The notes under the pieces were generated by a model. That model made no database searches. It saw nothing but the letters and a program-made list of their open reading frames with translations, and was not told where the DNA came from. Below, one piece after another: positions 1 through 8,042 of a DNA stretch of 50,247 nt. The DNA is from Methanobacteriota archaeon (GTDB lineage: Archaea; Thermoplasmatota; Thermoplasmata; RBG-16-68-12; JAFNFQ01): positions 1-50,247 of the forward strand of contig JAFNFQ010000018.1 in assembly GCA_017885655.1 (NCBI GenBank), written 5' to 3'. Each line of letters opens with the position of its first letter. Within the stretch, counting starts at the first letter, position 1. Both the position numbers and the translations under genes were made by a program.

Positions 1-2242
1 CGATCGACCACTGCTGAGCCGAACCCCCTCGGTTCGTGAGCTGGAAATCTTTCCATGTCGTGTCTCCTGCGCTCATCACATGCGCGAAAGAGGGGTAGTC
101 AGTGCCTCTGTAGCCGCCAGGCGTCCAAGATGATGGTGAAGCACGCACCCCATAGAGTCCATTGGCAAGCATCGTCGAACGTTCCGCGTTCGTGAGCCCG
201 GCACCCATGACGAGCGGATCATAGTTGATGTTATCCGCGCCGTTCATCAGGAACTCCTTGACCATGGTGTTCGTGGGATACACGGACGCGCCTTGTTCGT
301 AGGCGTCATAGATCAATGCAACAATGCCGGCAGTCGCGGGTGAGGACAAGCTCGTTCCTCCCCAGATACTCCAGGAATTCGTGCCGTTACTCTGGCCTGC
401 GGATACGGTATTGATGGCGTTGTCGCCCGACGCCCATGCGCCCACAGTCACCACGTCGGGATCGACGTTGCCCAAAGAACTCGGTCCCCGGTTGGACCAC
501 GGCTGGACGTCGCCAAAGGTCCACATAGGCCCGTTCTCCCAACTCGTCTTCGCCCCACTGTAGTAGCTGGTCGATGCACCCACCGATATCACCGATTTAC
601 CGCCGCCCGGCGGAGTCACAGTCCCGAACCCATAGCCGCCATTTCCCGTCGATGCAACGTAGGTCGTGCCGTCGTAGTACGAAGTCAGCAAGTCGATGAA
701 GCGCGACTCGTAATCCCAGCCGTCATTGTCGACATTAGAGGTTCCGTAGCTCGAGCTGCTCACCATCGCCTCGTCGCCGGTCCCCGGGACTCCGTCGTAT
801 CCCTCAGCGGCGAACGGGTAGATGTCCGTCCAGAAACCGCCGAAGTAGATGTCACCAACGGCGACTATCCTGGCGTCGGGCGCGAAGCCCTGCACCCTTC
901 CTGTCACATTCTGCGCCACCACAGCGGAGGAACACATGGTGCCGTGGTCTCCTCCCGCTGCATATGCATCACCAATCATGAATGCAGTCAAATTCCCGTT
1001 GCCAGGTATCATATTAATCAGTCCGTAACGGTCCGCCACAACGTCCGAGTACGGGATGGGATTGACGCCGTTCGCGATGAAATAGATTAGACCGCCAGAA
1101 ACGTCGGGCATCCCGTCGCCCCAATCCCAGGAGGATTCGTCATAGCCGCCGGTGCTCGCGTCCCTGTAATCTGCGTACGAGACCGGGCTGAAGATGTCCA
1201 CGGGTTTGTCGTTAAGGAAGTTGTCATCGTCGTTGAGGTCGACGTAGATTGTATCGTAGACGAATGGAACCGCGCTGTCTGTCAGAAGGACGCCTGGGCT
1301 GTGGCTGCCGAACCTCGCCGCCAGCGTCGGCGCCGGGTGTACACCGAGATGGTACCAACCGCTCGCGCTCGGGATGCCGGTGACGTTATAGTTTCTATCA
1401 TTGAAGAGTGGCAGAAGACCGTTGACATCAGCCGTGGCATTGAAACTCGTGTCGACATACCACGAGGGGGCCGCAGGGTATGAAGCCCCGCCGAAATAGA
1501 GGTAGACGTACATCGAGAACGGATCAAACGCAATCGGCCAGAGATAGTAGGGCGAGGACGTGTTCTCCTCGATGGCCCAAGTACCCAACAGGTCGGGATT
1601 GGCGAAGTCGACGCCCGAGTCCAGGATTGCGACCCTAACGTCAGAGCCCGTGAAGCCTCTCGCCCAGGCATCCGTCACATGGTGGCCTTGGGCCGCTCTT
1701 ATTGTGTTCACGCCGGGTTCGTTTGCGCCGTCTGGACTCTCCTCACGTCCGTTCTCCGATTCCGGATTGAGTATCTCCAGTGGCTGCGGGACCACGAACA
1801 ACGATATCCCGCCGACGCTGTCGAGATAGGCTATCTTGGCTGCGATGATCGCCGGCATATCAACAATCACGGGCCTGAGACCCGTGCTCTTGGAGGGCGC
1901 CTTGCCGACCGGGGTATCCACGCCCATCGCCCTAAGCGTTCTGCCGAGTGCTACAGGGTCCGTCGAGTATACTGTGACCTTGACCATCTGCTCCGGATCC
2001 TGCATAATCTTATCCTTGAGGCTCGTGGAAATCTTGTTCAGGTATGCCGTGTCAGGATAGAGGCCGCTCGGGCTGGTGAACGGCGACACCTGATTCTTCT
2101 CGCTCTGGCTTGCCGTCGCCGTGGCGGTGACGGTTTTTGATGCCGAGACTCGCGGCACCGAGACCAAGACCGCGAGCGACGATATCAAGACCAGTGCTGC
2201 GACGACGATTGCCCCACTTCTTCCACCGACTGCTGTCTTCAT
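1..2242 (-). CDS. Secreted subtilase (S8 family serine protease), C-terminus beyond window
   Basis: This is an extracellular subtilisin-like protease, read without a stop from the ATG at 2242 to the left edge (about 747 codons), so it is partial. A GGGAGGT Shine-Dalgarno lies just upstream. The N-terminus is a signal peptide: a basic MKTAVGGR start, a hydrophobic core, then an Ala-Ser-Ala type cleavage region. A propeptide-like segment follows. All three catalytic motifs are visible in order: Asp in VAILDSGVDFANPDL, His in GGDHGTMCSS, and Ser in GTSLSSPATAGI. A spacer of about 200 residues separates the Asp and His motifs, longer than in compact subtilisins. After the Ser motif the chain continues into a probable beta-rich C-terminal domain that leaves the window. 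It is divergently oriented to the acyl-CoA synthetase gene. Family assignment is firm; the substrate is unknown. Confidence 0.93.
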   Translation of the reverse strand, partial: MKTAVGGRSGAIVVAALVLISSLAVLVSVPRVSASKTVTATATASQSEKNQVSPFTSPSGLYPDTAYLNKISTSLKDKIMQDPEQMVKVTVYSTDPVALGRTLRAMGVDTPVGKAPSKSTGLRPVIVDMPAIIAAKIAYLDSVGGISLFVVPQPLEILNPESENGREESPDGANEPGVNTIRAAQGHHVTDAWARGFTGSDVRVAILDSGVDFANPDLLGTWAIEENTSSPYYLWPIAFDPFSMYVYLYFGGASYPAAPSWYVDTSFNATADVNGLLPLFNDRNYNVTGIPSASGWYHLGVHPAPTLAARFGSHSPGVLLTDSAVPFVYDTIYVDLNDDDNFLNDKPVDIFSPVSYADYRDASTGGYDESSWDWGDGMPDVSGGLIYFIANGVNPIPYSDVVADRYGLINMIPGNGNLTAFMIGDAYAAGGDHGTMCSSAVVAQNVTGRVQGFAPDARIVAVGDIYFGGFWTDIYPFAAEGYDGVPGTGDEAMVSSSSYGTSNVDNDGWDYESRFIDLLTSYYDGTTYVASTGNGGYGFGTVTPPGGGKSVISVGASTSYYSGAKTSWENGPMWTFGDVQPWSNRGPSSLGNVDPDVVTVGAWASGDNAINTVSAGQSNGTNSWSIWGGTSLSSPATAGIVALIYDAYEQGASVYPTNTMVKEFLMNGADNINYDPLVMGAGLTNAERSTMLANGLYGVRASPSSWTPGGYRGTDYPSFAHVMSAGDTTWKDFQLTNRGGSAQQWSI

Positions 2243-2347
2243 TCCCTTGACCTCCCTTGATGAGATAAAGCAACACAGTTGCTCATCGAATTCGATATTC
2301 TCCGCATGCTGCGTGCACCGGGATGAGGGCCGCAACGTCGAGCGGCG

Positions 2348-2355
2348 TATTAAAA
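2348..2355 (+). promoter_or_regulatory. TATA-like box upstream of ADP-forming acetyl-CoA synthetase
   Basis: The sequence TATTAAAA lies about 53 bases before the chosen ATG at 2404. A start about 25 bases downstream of it would give a short leader carrying the GGAGG and GAGGT motifs found just before the ATG. The box would fall inside the coding region if the longer open frame from 2323 were used, which argues for the shorter protein. Confidence 0.45.
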
Positions 2356-2403
2356 GTTGGCGCGGGACATCACATTCGAAGGGAGGCGGCAAGGCGAGGT
2401 TTA

Positions 2404-4530
2404 ATGAATGCGCATGCCCTCCTCCGCCTCATGAAGCACCGACTCGAGCCAGTGTTCTTTCCTCGTGCAATCGCGGTCATCGGGGCATCCCGTCACAAGG
2501 AGAAAGTCGGCTACGCGATCATGCACAACCTCGTCGTGAACGAGTATCAAGGAACCTTGTATCCAATCAATCCGAATGCCGAGTCCGTTCACTCCGTCAA
2601 GTGCTACCCGAGCATCTCTGAGGTGCCTGGACCGGTCGATCTGGCCATCATCGTGGTGCCCGCGGCTTACGTCTTGGAGGTGATGGAGGAATGTGGCAAG
2701 AAAGGGGTCAAGGGCGCTGTCGTCATCACCGCCGGTTTCAAGGAGACCGGCGGGAAGGGAGAGACGCTGGAGAGGCAGCTCAGGGCTGTCGTCAGGAAGC
2801 ACGGCATGGCGATGATCGGGCCGAACTGCATGGGCATCATCAACACGCACAAGGATATCCAGATGGATGCCACATTCGCCCCGACGCCGCCTTTGCCGGG
2901 ATACATCTCCTTCATGTCCCAGAGCGGCGCGCTCGGTGTGGGCATTCTCGACCATGCGACCACGCTGAGGCTGGGCATCAACCAATTCGTCAGCCTCGGC
3001 AACAAAGCCGATGTGTCTGGCAATGACTTGCTGGAATACTGGCAGCAAGATTCCAACACCAAGATTATTCTGATGTACATCGAGAATGTTGGAAACCCTG
3101 GCAACTTCCTGAAAATCGCACGGAGGTTGACGAAGAAGAAGCCGGTAATAGCCGTCAAGTCCGGGAAGACGGAAGCGGGCGCTAAGGCCGCCTTGAGCCA
3201 TACCGCCTCATTGGCGGGAAGCGACGTAGCCGTGGACGCGCTGTTCCATCAGTGCGGCGTGATCCGTGTGGACACGATCGAGGAGCTCTTCGATATGGCC
3301 ATGGCGTTTTCTCACCAGCGCCTGCCCAAGGGCAAGCGCGTTGCGCTCGTGACTGACGCCGGAGGACCTGGCATCATGGCAACCGATGTCCTTGTGAGCA
3401 TGGGCATGGAGATCGCACATCTGAAACAGGATACGCTCGATGAAATCAGGAGACATGTTGTTGACGAAGCGATAGTGTCGAACCCGGTGGATCTGACCGC
3501 GCACGGGAACCCGGACAGCTACGGACACGCTCTCGACGCGGTGCTCCGGGACGATGGCGTGGATTCCGCGCTTGCGATATTCGTCCCGCCACTGCCCCAT
3601 GAGGAGATACCCGTGGCCCAGGCGATCTGGCAGACCGCGAAGAAACATAGCAAGCCGGTACTTTGCTGCTTCCTCACGAAAAATGAGGAATCCCCTGGGT
3701 TCGTCGAGCTTGTCACGAACGGCATCCCCGCCTTCCTTTTTCCGGAGAGCGCCGCGACGGCCCTCGCGACGATGACGCGCTATGCGGAGTACCTCAAGCG
3801 CGACGAAGGTTCGTTCAAGAGCTTCAAGGTCCAGAAGAGCGCAGCGGCCAAGATCATCAAGTCAGCCAGGGATGCCGGCGGACAACGTGTGAGGGAGAAG
3901 GAAGCCCTGGACCTGTTCAAGGACTACGGGTTCGATGTGGCCAAGAGCCTGTTCGCGAAGAACAAGGAGGACGCGCTGAAGTGCGCGAAGAGCATCGGCT
4001 ATCCTGTCGTCGTGAAGGCAGTCGGGCCGAAACTAATCCATAAGACCGAGTTCAAAGCTGTGGCGGTGAACATCAAGAGCGAAAGGGCACTCAAGGCGAC
4101 CTTGAACGAGATGTGCGGAAGATTCACGTCGCAGGGCGTCGAGACTGACGGGTTCCTCGTGCAGGAGATGGTGAAGGGAGGAATGGAGTGCATCCTTGGC
4201 ATGAAGTCCTACAAGCACTTCGGACACCTGCTCGCATTCGGCCTCGGAGGGATATTCGTGGAGTACCTCAAGGACGTGAGCTTCGCGCTCGCGCCGGCCA
4301 CGAACATGGACGCGAAACGCATGATCCAGTCGATAAAGACCTACCCGCTGCTGAAGGGGGCGCGCGGCGGCCCAGCCATGGACGAGGCCTCCTTGCAGGA
4401 CGCGATCCTCAGGCTATCCCAGCTGGTCGAGGAACAGGAGGGCATCGAGGAGATAGACGTCAATCCCTTGATTGTGCTGCCTGACGGTAAGGGCTGCAAG
4501 GTCGTGGACGCAAGGGTAATCCTCCGCTGA
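2404..4530 (+). CDS. Acetate--CoA ligase (ADP-forming), fused alpha-beta subunits
   Basis: The enzyme converts acyl-CoA, ADP and phosphate to acid, CoA and ATP, the usual archaeal route to ATP from acetyl-CoA and other acyl-CoAs. The 708-residue chain has a CoA-binding Rossmann domain first (FFPRAIAVIGAS near residue 20), then succinyl-CoA-ligase-like domains, then a C-terminal ATP-grasp domain (from about residue 490). Both phosphohistidine motifs are present: His266 in LSHTASLAG and His546 in KLIHKTEF. The second lies in the ATP-grasp half, as expected for fused alpha-beta enzymes. I chose the ATG at 2404 because GAGGT precedes it and a TATA box lies upstream; the frame is open from 2323. 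The exact acyl substrate cannot be read from sequence. It stands alone as a transcription unit. Confidence 0.93.
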   Translation: MNAHALLRLMKHRLEPVFFPRAIAVIGASRHKEKVGYAIMHNLVVNEYQGTLYPINPNAESVHSVKCYPSISEVPGPVDLAIIVVPAAYVLEVMEECGKKGVKGAVVITAGFKETGGKGETLERQLRAVVRKHGMAMIGPNCMGIINTHKDIQMDATFAPTPPLPGYISFMSQSGALGVGILDHATTLRLGINQFVSLGNKADVSGNDLLEYWQQDSNTKIILMYIENVGNPGNFLKIARRLTKKKPVIAVKSGKTEAGAKAALSHTASLAGSDVAVDALFHQCGVIRVDTIEELFDMAMAFSHQRLPKGKRVALVTDAGGPGIMATDVLVSMGMEIAHLKQDTLDEIRRHVVDEAIVSNPVDLTAHGNPDSYGHALDAVLRDDGVDSALAIFVPPLPHEEIPVAQAIWQTAKKHSKPVLCCFLTKNEESPGFVELVTNGIPAFLFPESAATALATMTRYAEYLKRDEGSFKSFKVQKSAAAKIIKSARDAGGQRVREKEALDLFKDYGFDVAKSLFAKNKEDALKCAKSIGYPVVVKAVGPKLIHKTEFKAVAVNIKSERALKATLNEMCGRFTSQGVETDGFLVQEMVKGGMECILGMKSYKHFGHLLAFGLGGIFVEYLKDVSFALAPATNMDAKRMIQSIKTYPLLKGARGGPAMDEASLQDAILRLSQLVEEQEGIEEIDVNPLIVLPDGKGCKVVDARVILR

Positions 4531-4574
4531 CCGCGTTCGGAAGCGAGATAAACAGAACTTGCATTTCGTCATGC

Positions 4575-5084
4575 ATGACCGAAACAAGGTTCTCTCTGCC
4601 GTTCCGTGGCGGAAGCGTGACCGTTGTCGAGAGGGACGGAGCAGTCTTCCAGGTCGGCATCTCCGACGCGCGACCAATAGGGAACGCCCCGCGGACCGGG
4701 CTCGCCGGAGACATGAGGAGGTATCTGGCGGGGGAGAAAGTGTCATTCGACCGGTACAAGGTGGACTACTCGGGATACACCGAGTTCCGAAAACACGTCT
4801 TGCAGACGGCGCGGAAGATACCGCACGGGGAAATGCGCAGCTACGGAGAGGTCGCCGAGGCTGCCGGCAAACCGCGGGCATACAGGGCCGTGGGCTCCAC
4901 CATGGCGAACAACCGGATCTGCATAATCGTGCCTTGTCACAGGGTGGTGGGCGCCAACGGCCTCGGAGGGTTCACCGGATCGCTCGAACACAAAATTGCC
5001 TTGCTGGAATTAGAAGGTATCCCGAAGGAACGCTGGCTCACCGGGACATATTCCAAAAGCAAAGCGGATAGACCCCTTCGATAG
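4575..5084 (+). CDS. ogt: Methylated-DNA--protein-cysteine methyltransferase
   Basis: This suicide enzyme removes alkyl groups from O6-alkylguanine in DNA by transferring them to its own cysteine. The 169-residue protein has the usual N-terminal ribonuclease-H-like domain and a C-terminal helix-turn-helix part. The active site is the classic PCHRV motif (Cys121), preceded by a helical region containing RAVGSTMANNRI (the DNA-binding and Asn-hinge part) and followed by GLGGFTGSLEHK. The ATG at 4575 lies about 26 bases after a GATAAAC TATA-like box (near 4549) with no Shine-Dalgarno, so the message is probably leaderless. Its stop codon abuts the stop of the convergent thioredoxin-CcdA gene with no gap. 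Confidence 0.93.
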   Translation: MTETRFSLPFRGGSVTVVERDGAVFQVGISDARPIGNAPRTGLAGDMRRYLAGEKVSFDRYKVDYSGYTEFRKHVLQTARKIPHGEMRSYGEVAEAAGKPRAYRAVGSTMANNRICIIVPCHRVVGANGLGGFTGSLEHKIALLELEGIPKERWLTGTYSKSKADRPLR

Positions 5085-6344
5085 TCACGGCGACCGGGAG
5101 ATATACCAGAAATAAACTAGGTAGATCCCTGCGATAATCAGGGCTATGCCGCTGATTTTCTTGATTACGTTGACATAGCGGTTCATTTTCTTCACGGCCG
5201 CCTGTCCCGCTTCGGTCAACAAGACTGTTATGGCTATCATGAGGGCAATCACGATGGCGGAATAGATGACGAGAACGAGCGCTCCGAAGAGGATGTTGCC
5301 GTATATCGATGCGTTCAATATCGCGGCGATGAAAGGTGGGGCGACACATGCGAAACCGGCAGCGCCATAACCCACACCGTACGCGAACATCCTGGAACCT
5401 ATGCCGTGTTCTTTGCCTTCCTTGGTCGGGAGTATCTTCTGCCGGAGTTTGCGGAACGGTTCGATGAGCTTGTGATATTGGATGGGGGTCAATGTGAGTG
5501 CGCCCAGTGCTATCAGAATAATGCCGACGTATAGGCCGAGGGAACTTACGAAGACAGCGGCGGAGTAACCGATGGCGAACACGATGACGGCGATTATGCC
5601 ATAAACCACGATCATGCCCAGCGCTGCAAGGAAACCCCGTCCGGCTGCCGCGCGCGTGGACGGTTTCTGCTTCGAGCCTGCATCCAGTCCAATATAGTAT
5701 GCCATGTAGCCAGGCAGCAAGGGAAAGGAGCAGGGGGAGAAGAAGGACCCCACCGCAGCCAGTATCGCCAACGAGTATACGCTCACTTGCGCCACCGTGG
5801 CCGTGCCCCCCGTGCCGGAAATCGCGGCGGATATCTGGGTCCGCATCTCCTCTTTCTGGGCCCCGGGATTGAAAGCGCCCGTAGGACTATAGACCCAAGT
5901 GATGCCGCCGCTCTTGTCAACCAAGACGACCTTAGGGACTTCTCCAGCCACGTTGTATTTCGTATTCAGCGAATCGGTGTCCCTAGCGACGAGCCATGTT
6001 ATATTCGCTGCATGCTTGTAAGTCCTCAGAGCCTCCTCAGTCTCTGACGGCATGATATCGATGCTTATCACTTGGAGATCGTCGCCGAAGGGCGGGGCTA
6101 TATCCTTCAGGTTTTCCGCCACAATGGCGCAGCCGCCGCAGCCGATGTACATGAAGTCAAGGAGAACGACGCGGTTGTTCCTGTAGCTGCTCAGGGTGAT
6201 GTTCGCTCCGTCATCAACGCTTTTAATTGTGAAATCTGGCGCCATTGAGGTCTTGGGCGACATGACCGTTATCGCCACGACGATGAGGACCACCACGAGT
6301 ATCAACGTGACAGCAACAATGAGGCCAGACTTGACCGAACGCAT
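5085..6344 (-). CDS. Membrane-anchored thioredoxin-like domain fused to CcdA/DsbD-type transmembrane domain
   Basis: A thiol-disulfide relay protein predicted to move electrons across the membrane to extracytoplasmic thiols. The 419-residue chain starts with one membrane anchor (about residues 8-28). A TlpA/redoxin-like domain follows, with the redox pair in YIGCGGCAIV (near residue 75), then a CcdA domain with about six membrane spans from residue 190 on. The two CcdA cysteines are visible in SPCSFPLLPGY and GFACVAPPF. The domain order (thioredoxin first, CcdA second) is the reverse of the C-terminal thioredoxin layout of bacterial DsbD. No cytochrome c maturation genes are adjacent, so the client is unknown. 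Assignment to the DsbD/CcdA superfamily is secure. Confidence 0.9.
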   Translation of the reverse strand: MRSVKSGLIVAVTLILVVVLIVVAITVMSPKTSMAPDFTIKSVDDGANITLSSYRNNRVVLLDFMYIGCGGCAIVAENLKDIAPPFGDDLQVISIDIMPSETEEALRTYKHAANITWLVARDTDSLNTKYNVAGEVPKVVLVDKSGGITWVYSPTGAFNPGAQKEEMRTQISAAISGTGGTATVAQVSVYSLAILAAVGSFFSPCSFPLLPGYMAYYIGLDAGSKQKPSTRAAAGRGFLAALGMIVVYGIIAVIVFAIGYSAAVFVSSLGLYVGIILIALGALTLTPIQYHKLIEPFRKLRQKILPTKEGKEHGIGSRMFAYGVGYGAAGFACVAPPFIAAILNASIYGNILFGALVLVIYSAIVIALMIAITVLLTEAGQAAVKKMNRYVNVIKKISGIALIIAGIYLVYFWYISRSP

Positions 6345-6374
6345 CGAAAGCCGAGAAAGTCTAGAGATGAAACC

Positions 6375-6384
6375 CTCTATAAAC
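6375..6384 (-). promoter_or_regulatory. TATA box of thioredoxin-CcdA gene
   Basis: On the minus strand the sequence reads GGTTTATAGAGG, centred about 34 bases upstream of the ATG at 6344. No Shine-Dalgarno precedes that ATG. A transcription start about 25 bases from the box would give an almost leaderless message. Confidence 0.5.
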
Positions 6385-6429
6385 CCTCGTAATGAACAGT
6401 CCGTGTATGTTTAAACCGATATGCTTCGG

Positions 6430-7125
6430 CTACCTCTGCGGGGGAGAGATGATGAATGACACCGAGGCGTTCGTCTCCGGCTTGGCCGACCTGAGATCCC
6501 TCAACCTCACCACCTCGGGCCCGAGGTCAACAAGCTGTTGCAGCACTCCATCCACATGGCCCTCACCGACCACCGCAACCACCCGCTGATACTTGGAGGC
6601 CAGCTGTCGCACGCCCTCTGCGATGTACTTATCCCTGTCGTCTATGAGAATCTTCTTGACCGAGGGGAACTGGCTGGCGAACTCGTCGAGGTAGGACGTG
6701 CGATCCTCGTCGAACCTCTTGAGCTCCTTCTCCACCTGCTTTTTCCCAACAAAGAGCGCCGCAATTGTGGAGACGAAGAGCTTCACCTTCTCCTCAAACG
6801 TCATCGACCCCCAGAGACGGGAGAGCACCATGGCCGAGTCCATGTCCAGGAACGCGATGTCGGCCCCGACCTCGCCGGCAGCTCTGGTCGCCGCCAGCAT
6901 CTCGTCTCCCACCTCGACCCCATATTCGTGCGCGATCCTCCTCTGGAAGTGCGAGAGAAGGCGGTAGAGAACACCCGTGTCCTCCCGCCCGTGGCGGTTA
7001 TTGAGGGCGTGGTACCTCTCCTGATCAAGCTCGACCCCGACCACGGTCGGCTGGCGGCTCACGACGACCTGCCTGACCTGCCCGCCGATGTCGAAGACAT
7101 GGCCCACGCCGATGATCGTAATCAT
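6430..7125 (-). CDS. TraB-domain protein (archaeal TraB/PrgY family)
   Basis: This is a short archaeal member of the TraB family, related to the enterococcal pheromone-shutdown protein PrgY and to Tiki-type proteins. The family fold is thought to resemble an EreA/ChaN-type hydrolase, but the function in archaea is unknown. The 231-residue protein begins with MITIIGVGHVFDI and has a late VVAVVGEGHVDGV motif; the paired G-x-G-H segments are the family hallmark. A middle EVGADIAFLDMD segment is also typical. The C-terminal membrane region of longer TraB proteins is absent, so this is a soluble short form. It lies 42 bases downstream of the winged-helix regulator on the same strand and may be co-transcribed with it. 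Confidence 0.82.
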   Translation of the reverse strand: MITIIGVGHVFDIGGQVRQVVVSRQPTVVGVELDQERYHALNNRHGREDTGVLYRLLSHFQRRIAHEYGVEVGDEMLAATRAAGEVGADIAFLDMDSAMVLSRLWGSMTFEEKVKLFVSTIAALFVGKKQVEKELKRFDEDRTSYLDEFASQFPSVKKILIDDRDKYIAEGVRQLASKYQRVVAVVGEGHVDGVLQQLVDLGPEVVRLRDLRSAKPETNASVSFIISPPQR

Positions 7126-7167
7126 TTAGATGACAAAGGCAACCGTCGCATATGAGACTATCGCGGA

Positions 7168-7698
7168 CTACGGCCTCAGCTCCAGCCAAGCCTCCGCGAA
7201 TCTGTCGACGGCCTCGTCCAAGAACGTCGCTCGATATGAGATGAGGGCCTTCGCGATCCTTTCGGGATCGTTGAGGCTGTAGACTCTTTCCCTGCCGACG
7301 TGCTCCACCGCGAGGATGCCCGCCCGGGAGAATTTCGAGAGATGAAATGAGAGCGTGGACTTCGCCTTGCCGAACGACTCGAGCAGCTCCTGGAACGTGC
7401 GCTTGCCCGCGAGCAGGATTTCTATCGCTATCCTCCTAGGGGCCTCCTGCCTCAGGAGCACCAGCAAACGCCGCTCTTCCTCATCGAAGGCGCCTCTGGC
7501 GAAATACCTCTTCCTGTTCCCCTCGAGCTGGACGGAGACCAAGCCCGCTTTCTCCAGATAAAAGAGGTGGTACTCCGCCTCGCCAACCTCAAGACCCGCC
7601 GCCCTCTGGATCTCCCTGAAATACATCCCCGGGACGGCGGATATCTTGCGGTAGATTCGCCGCCTCGTCTCGAGCTCGAGGGCGTCCTTAGTGCCCAT
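7168..7698 (-). CDS. Double winged-helix transcriptional regulator (ArsR-like)
   Basis: A 176-residue DNA-binding regulator with two winged-helix units in tandem. The first spans residues 10-70 (REIQRAAGLEVGEAEYHLFYLEKAGLVS, shown here in part only as REIQRAAGLEV). The second spans about residues 85-150, with TFQELLESFGKAKSTLSFHL as its HTH and a following wing. No metal-binding cysteine pair of the ArsR type and no ligand domain are visible. Paired regulators of this design are common in Thermoplasmatota and halophiles. It starts three bases after the stop of a small membrane protein gene, so the two form one unit; such HTH plus small membrane protein pairs may be membrane-linked sensors (inference). 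Confidence 0.82.
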   Translation of the reverse strand: MGTKDALELETRRRIYRKISAVPGMYFREIQRAAGLEVGEAEYHLFYLEKAGLVSVQLEGNRKRYFARGAFDEEERRLLVLLRQEAPRRIAIEILLAGKRTFQELLESFGKAKSTLSFHLSKFSRAGILAVEHVGRERVYSLNDPERIAKALISYRATFLDEAVDRFAEAWLELRP

Positions 7699-7701
7699 GC
7701 G

Positions 7702-7956
7702 TCATCTCTTTGCCACTGCCAGGTACATGAACAGCAGAATCATCAGGTCGAGCGCGAGTATCTCCCAAGATGCGAATGAGCTGCCCTTCAGCTCCCCGAT
7801 TAGAGCGACAATGCCCATGACGAGGAACATCAGGAAAGCTATTGCAACGTATGCGAACCTGGTGTGACGCAAGCGGAAATACGACGCCAGAGAAGTCGCG
7901 AACAGAAGGAGCGAGAATCCGACTATGCACCCCGCGAGGAAGATTTCCAGAATCAC
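7702..7956 (-). CDS. Small membrane protein, partner of the winged-helix regulator
   Basis: The 84-residue protein has three predicted membrane spans, at about residues 3-24, 36-54 and 63-81, with a basic HTRF loop after the first. It has no recognisable domain. The start is a GTG at 7956, about 28 bases downstream of a strong TATA box and without a Shine-Dalgarno, indicating a leaderless message. It is the first gene of a unit that continues with the winged-helix regulator three bases later, suggesting that it senses or sequesters something for that regulator. This functional link is inferred from position only. Confidence 0.7.
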   Translation of the reverse strand: MILEIFLAGCIVGFSLLLFATSLASYFRLRHTRFAYVAIAFLMFLVMGIVALIGELKGSSFASWEILALDLMILLFMYLAVAKR

Positions 7957-7978
7957 GAGGCTGAATCAGGGTCGCAGC

Positions 7979-7988
7979 TTAAAAGACT
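7979..7988 (-). promoter_or_regulatory. TATA box of the membrane protein / regulator unit
   Basis: The minus strand reads GTCTTTTAAGC, centred about 28 bases upstream of the GTG start at 7956. This spacing is typical of leaderless archaeal transcripts. Confidence 0.55.
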
Positions 7989-8042
7989 TAGGGGGGGAGA
8001 ATCGGCTGAAGAAGCCTGGCGGGAGAATCCGCAGAATCCCCA

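Noticed and set aside
2323-2403. Longer N-terminus of the acetyl-CoA synthetase
   Set aside because: A TATA-like box lies inside this stretch and the family begins near the RLEPVFFPRAI segment, so the ATG at 2404 with GAGGT is better.
2401-3201. Minus-strand open frame opposite the acetyl-CoA synthetase
   Set aside because: It is Arg/His/Asp-rich antisense reading of a strong conserved gene with no domain of its own.
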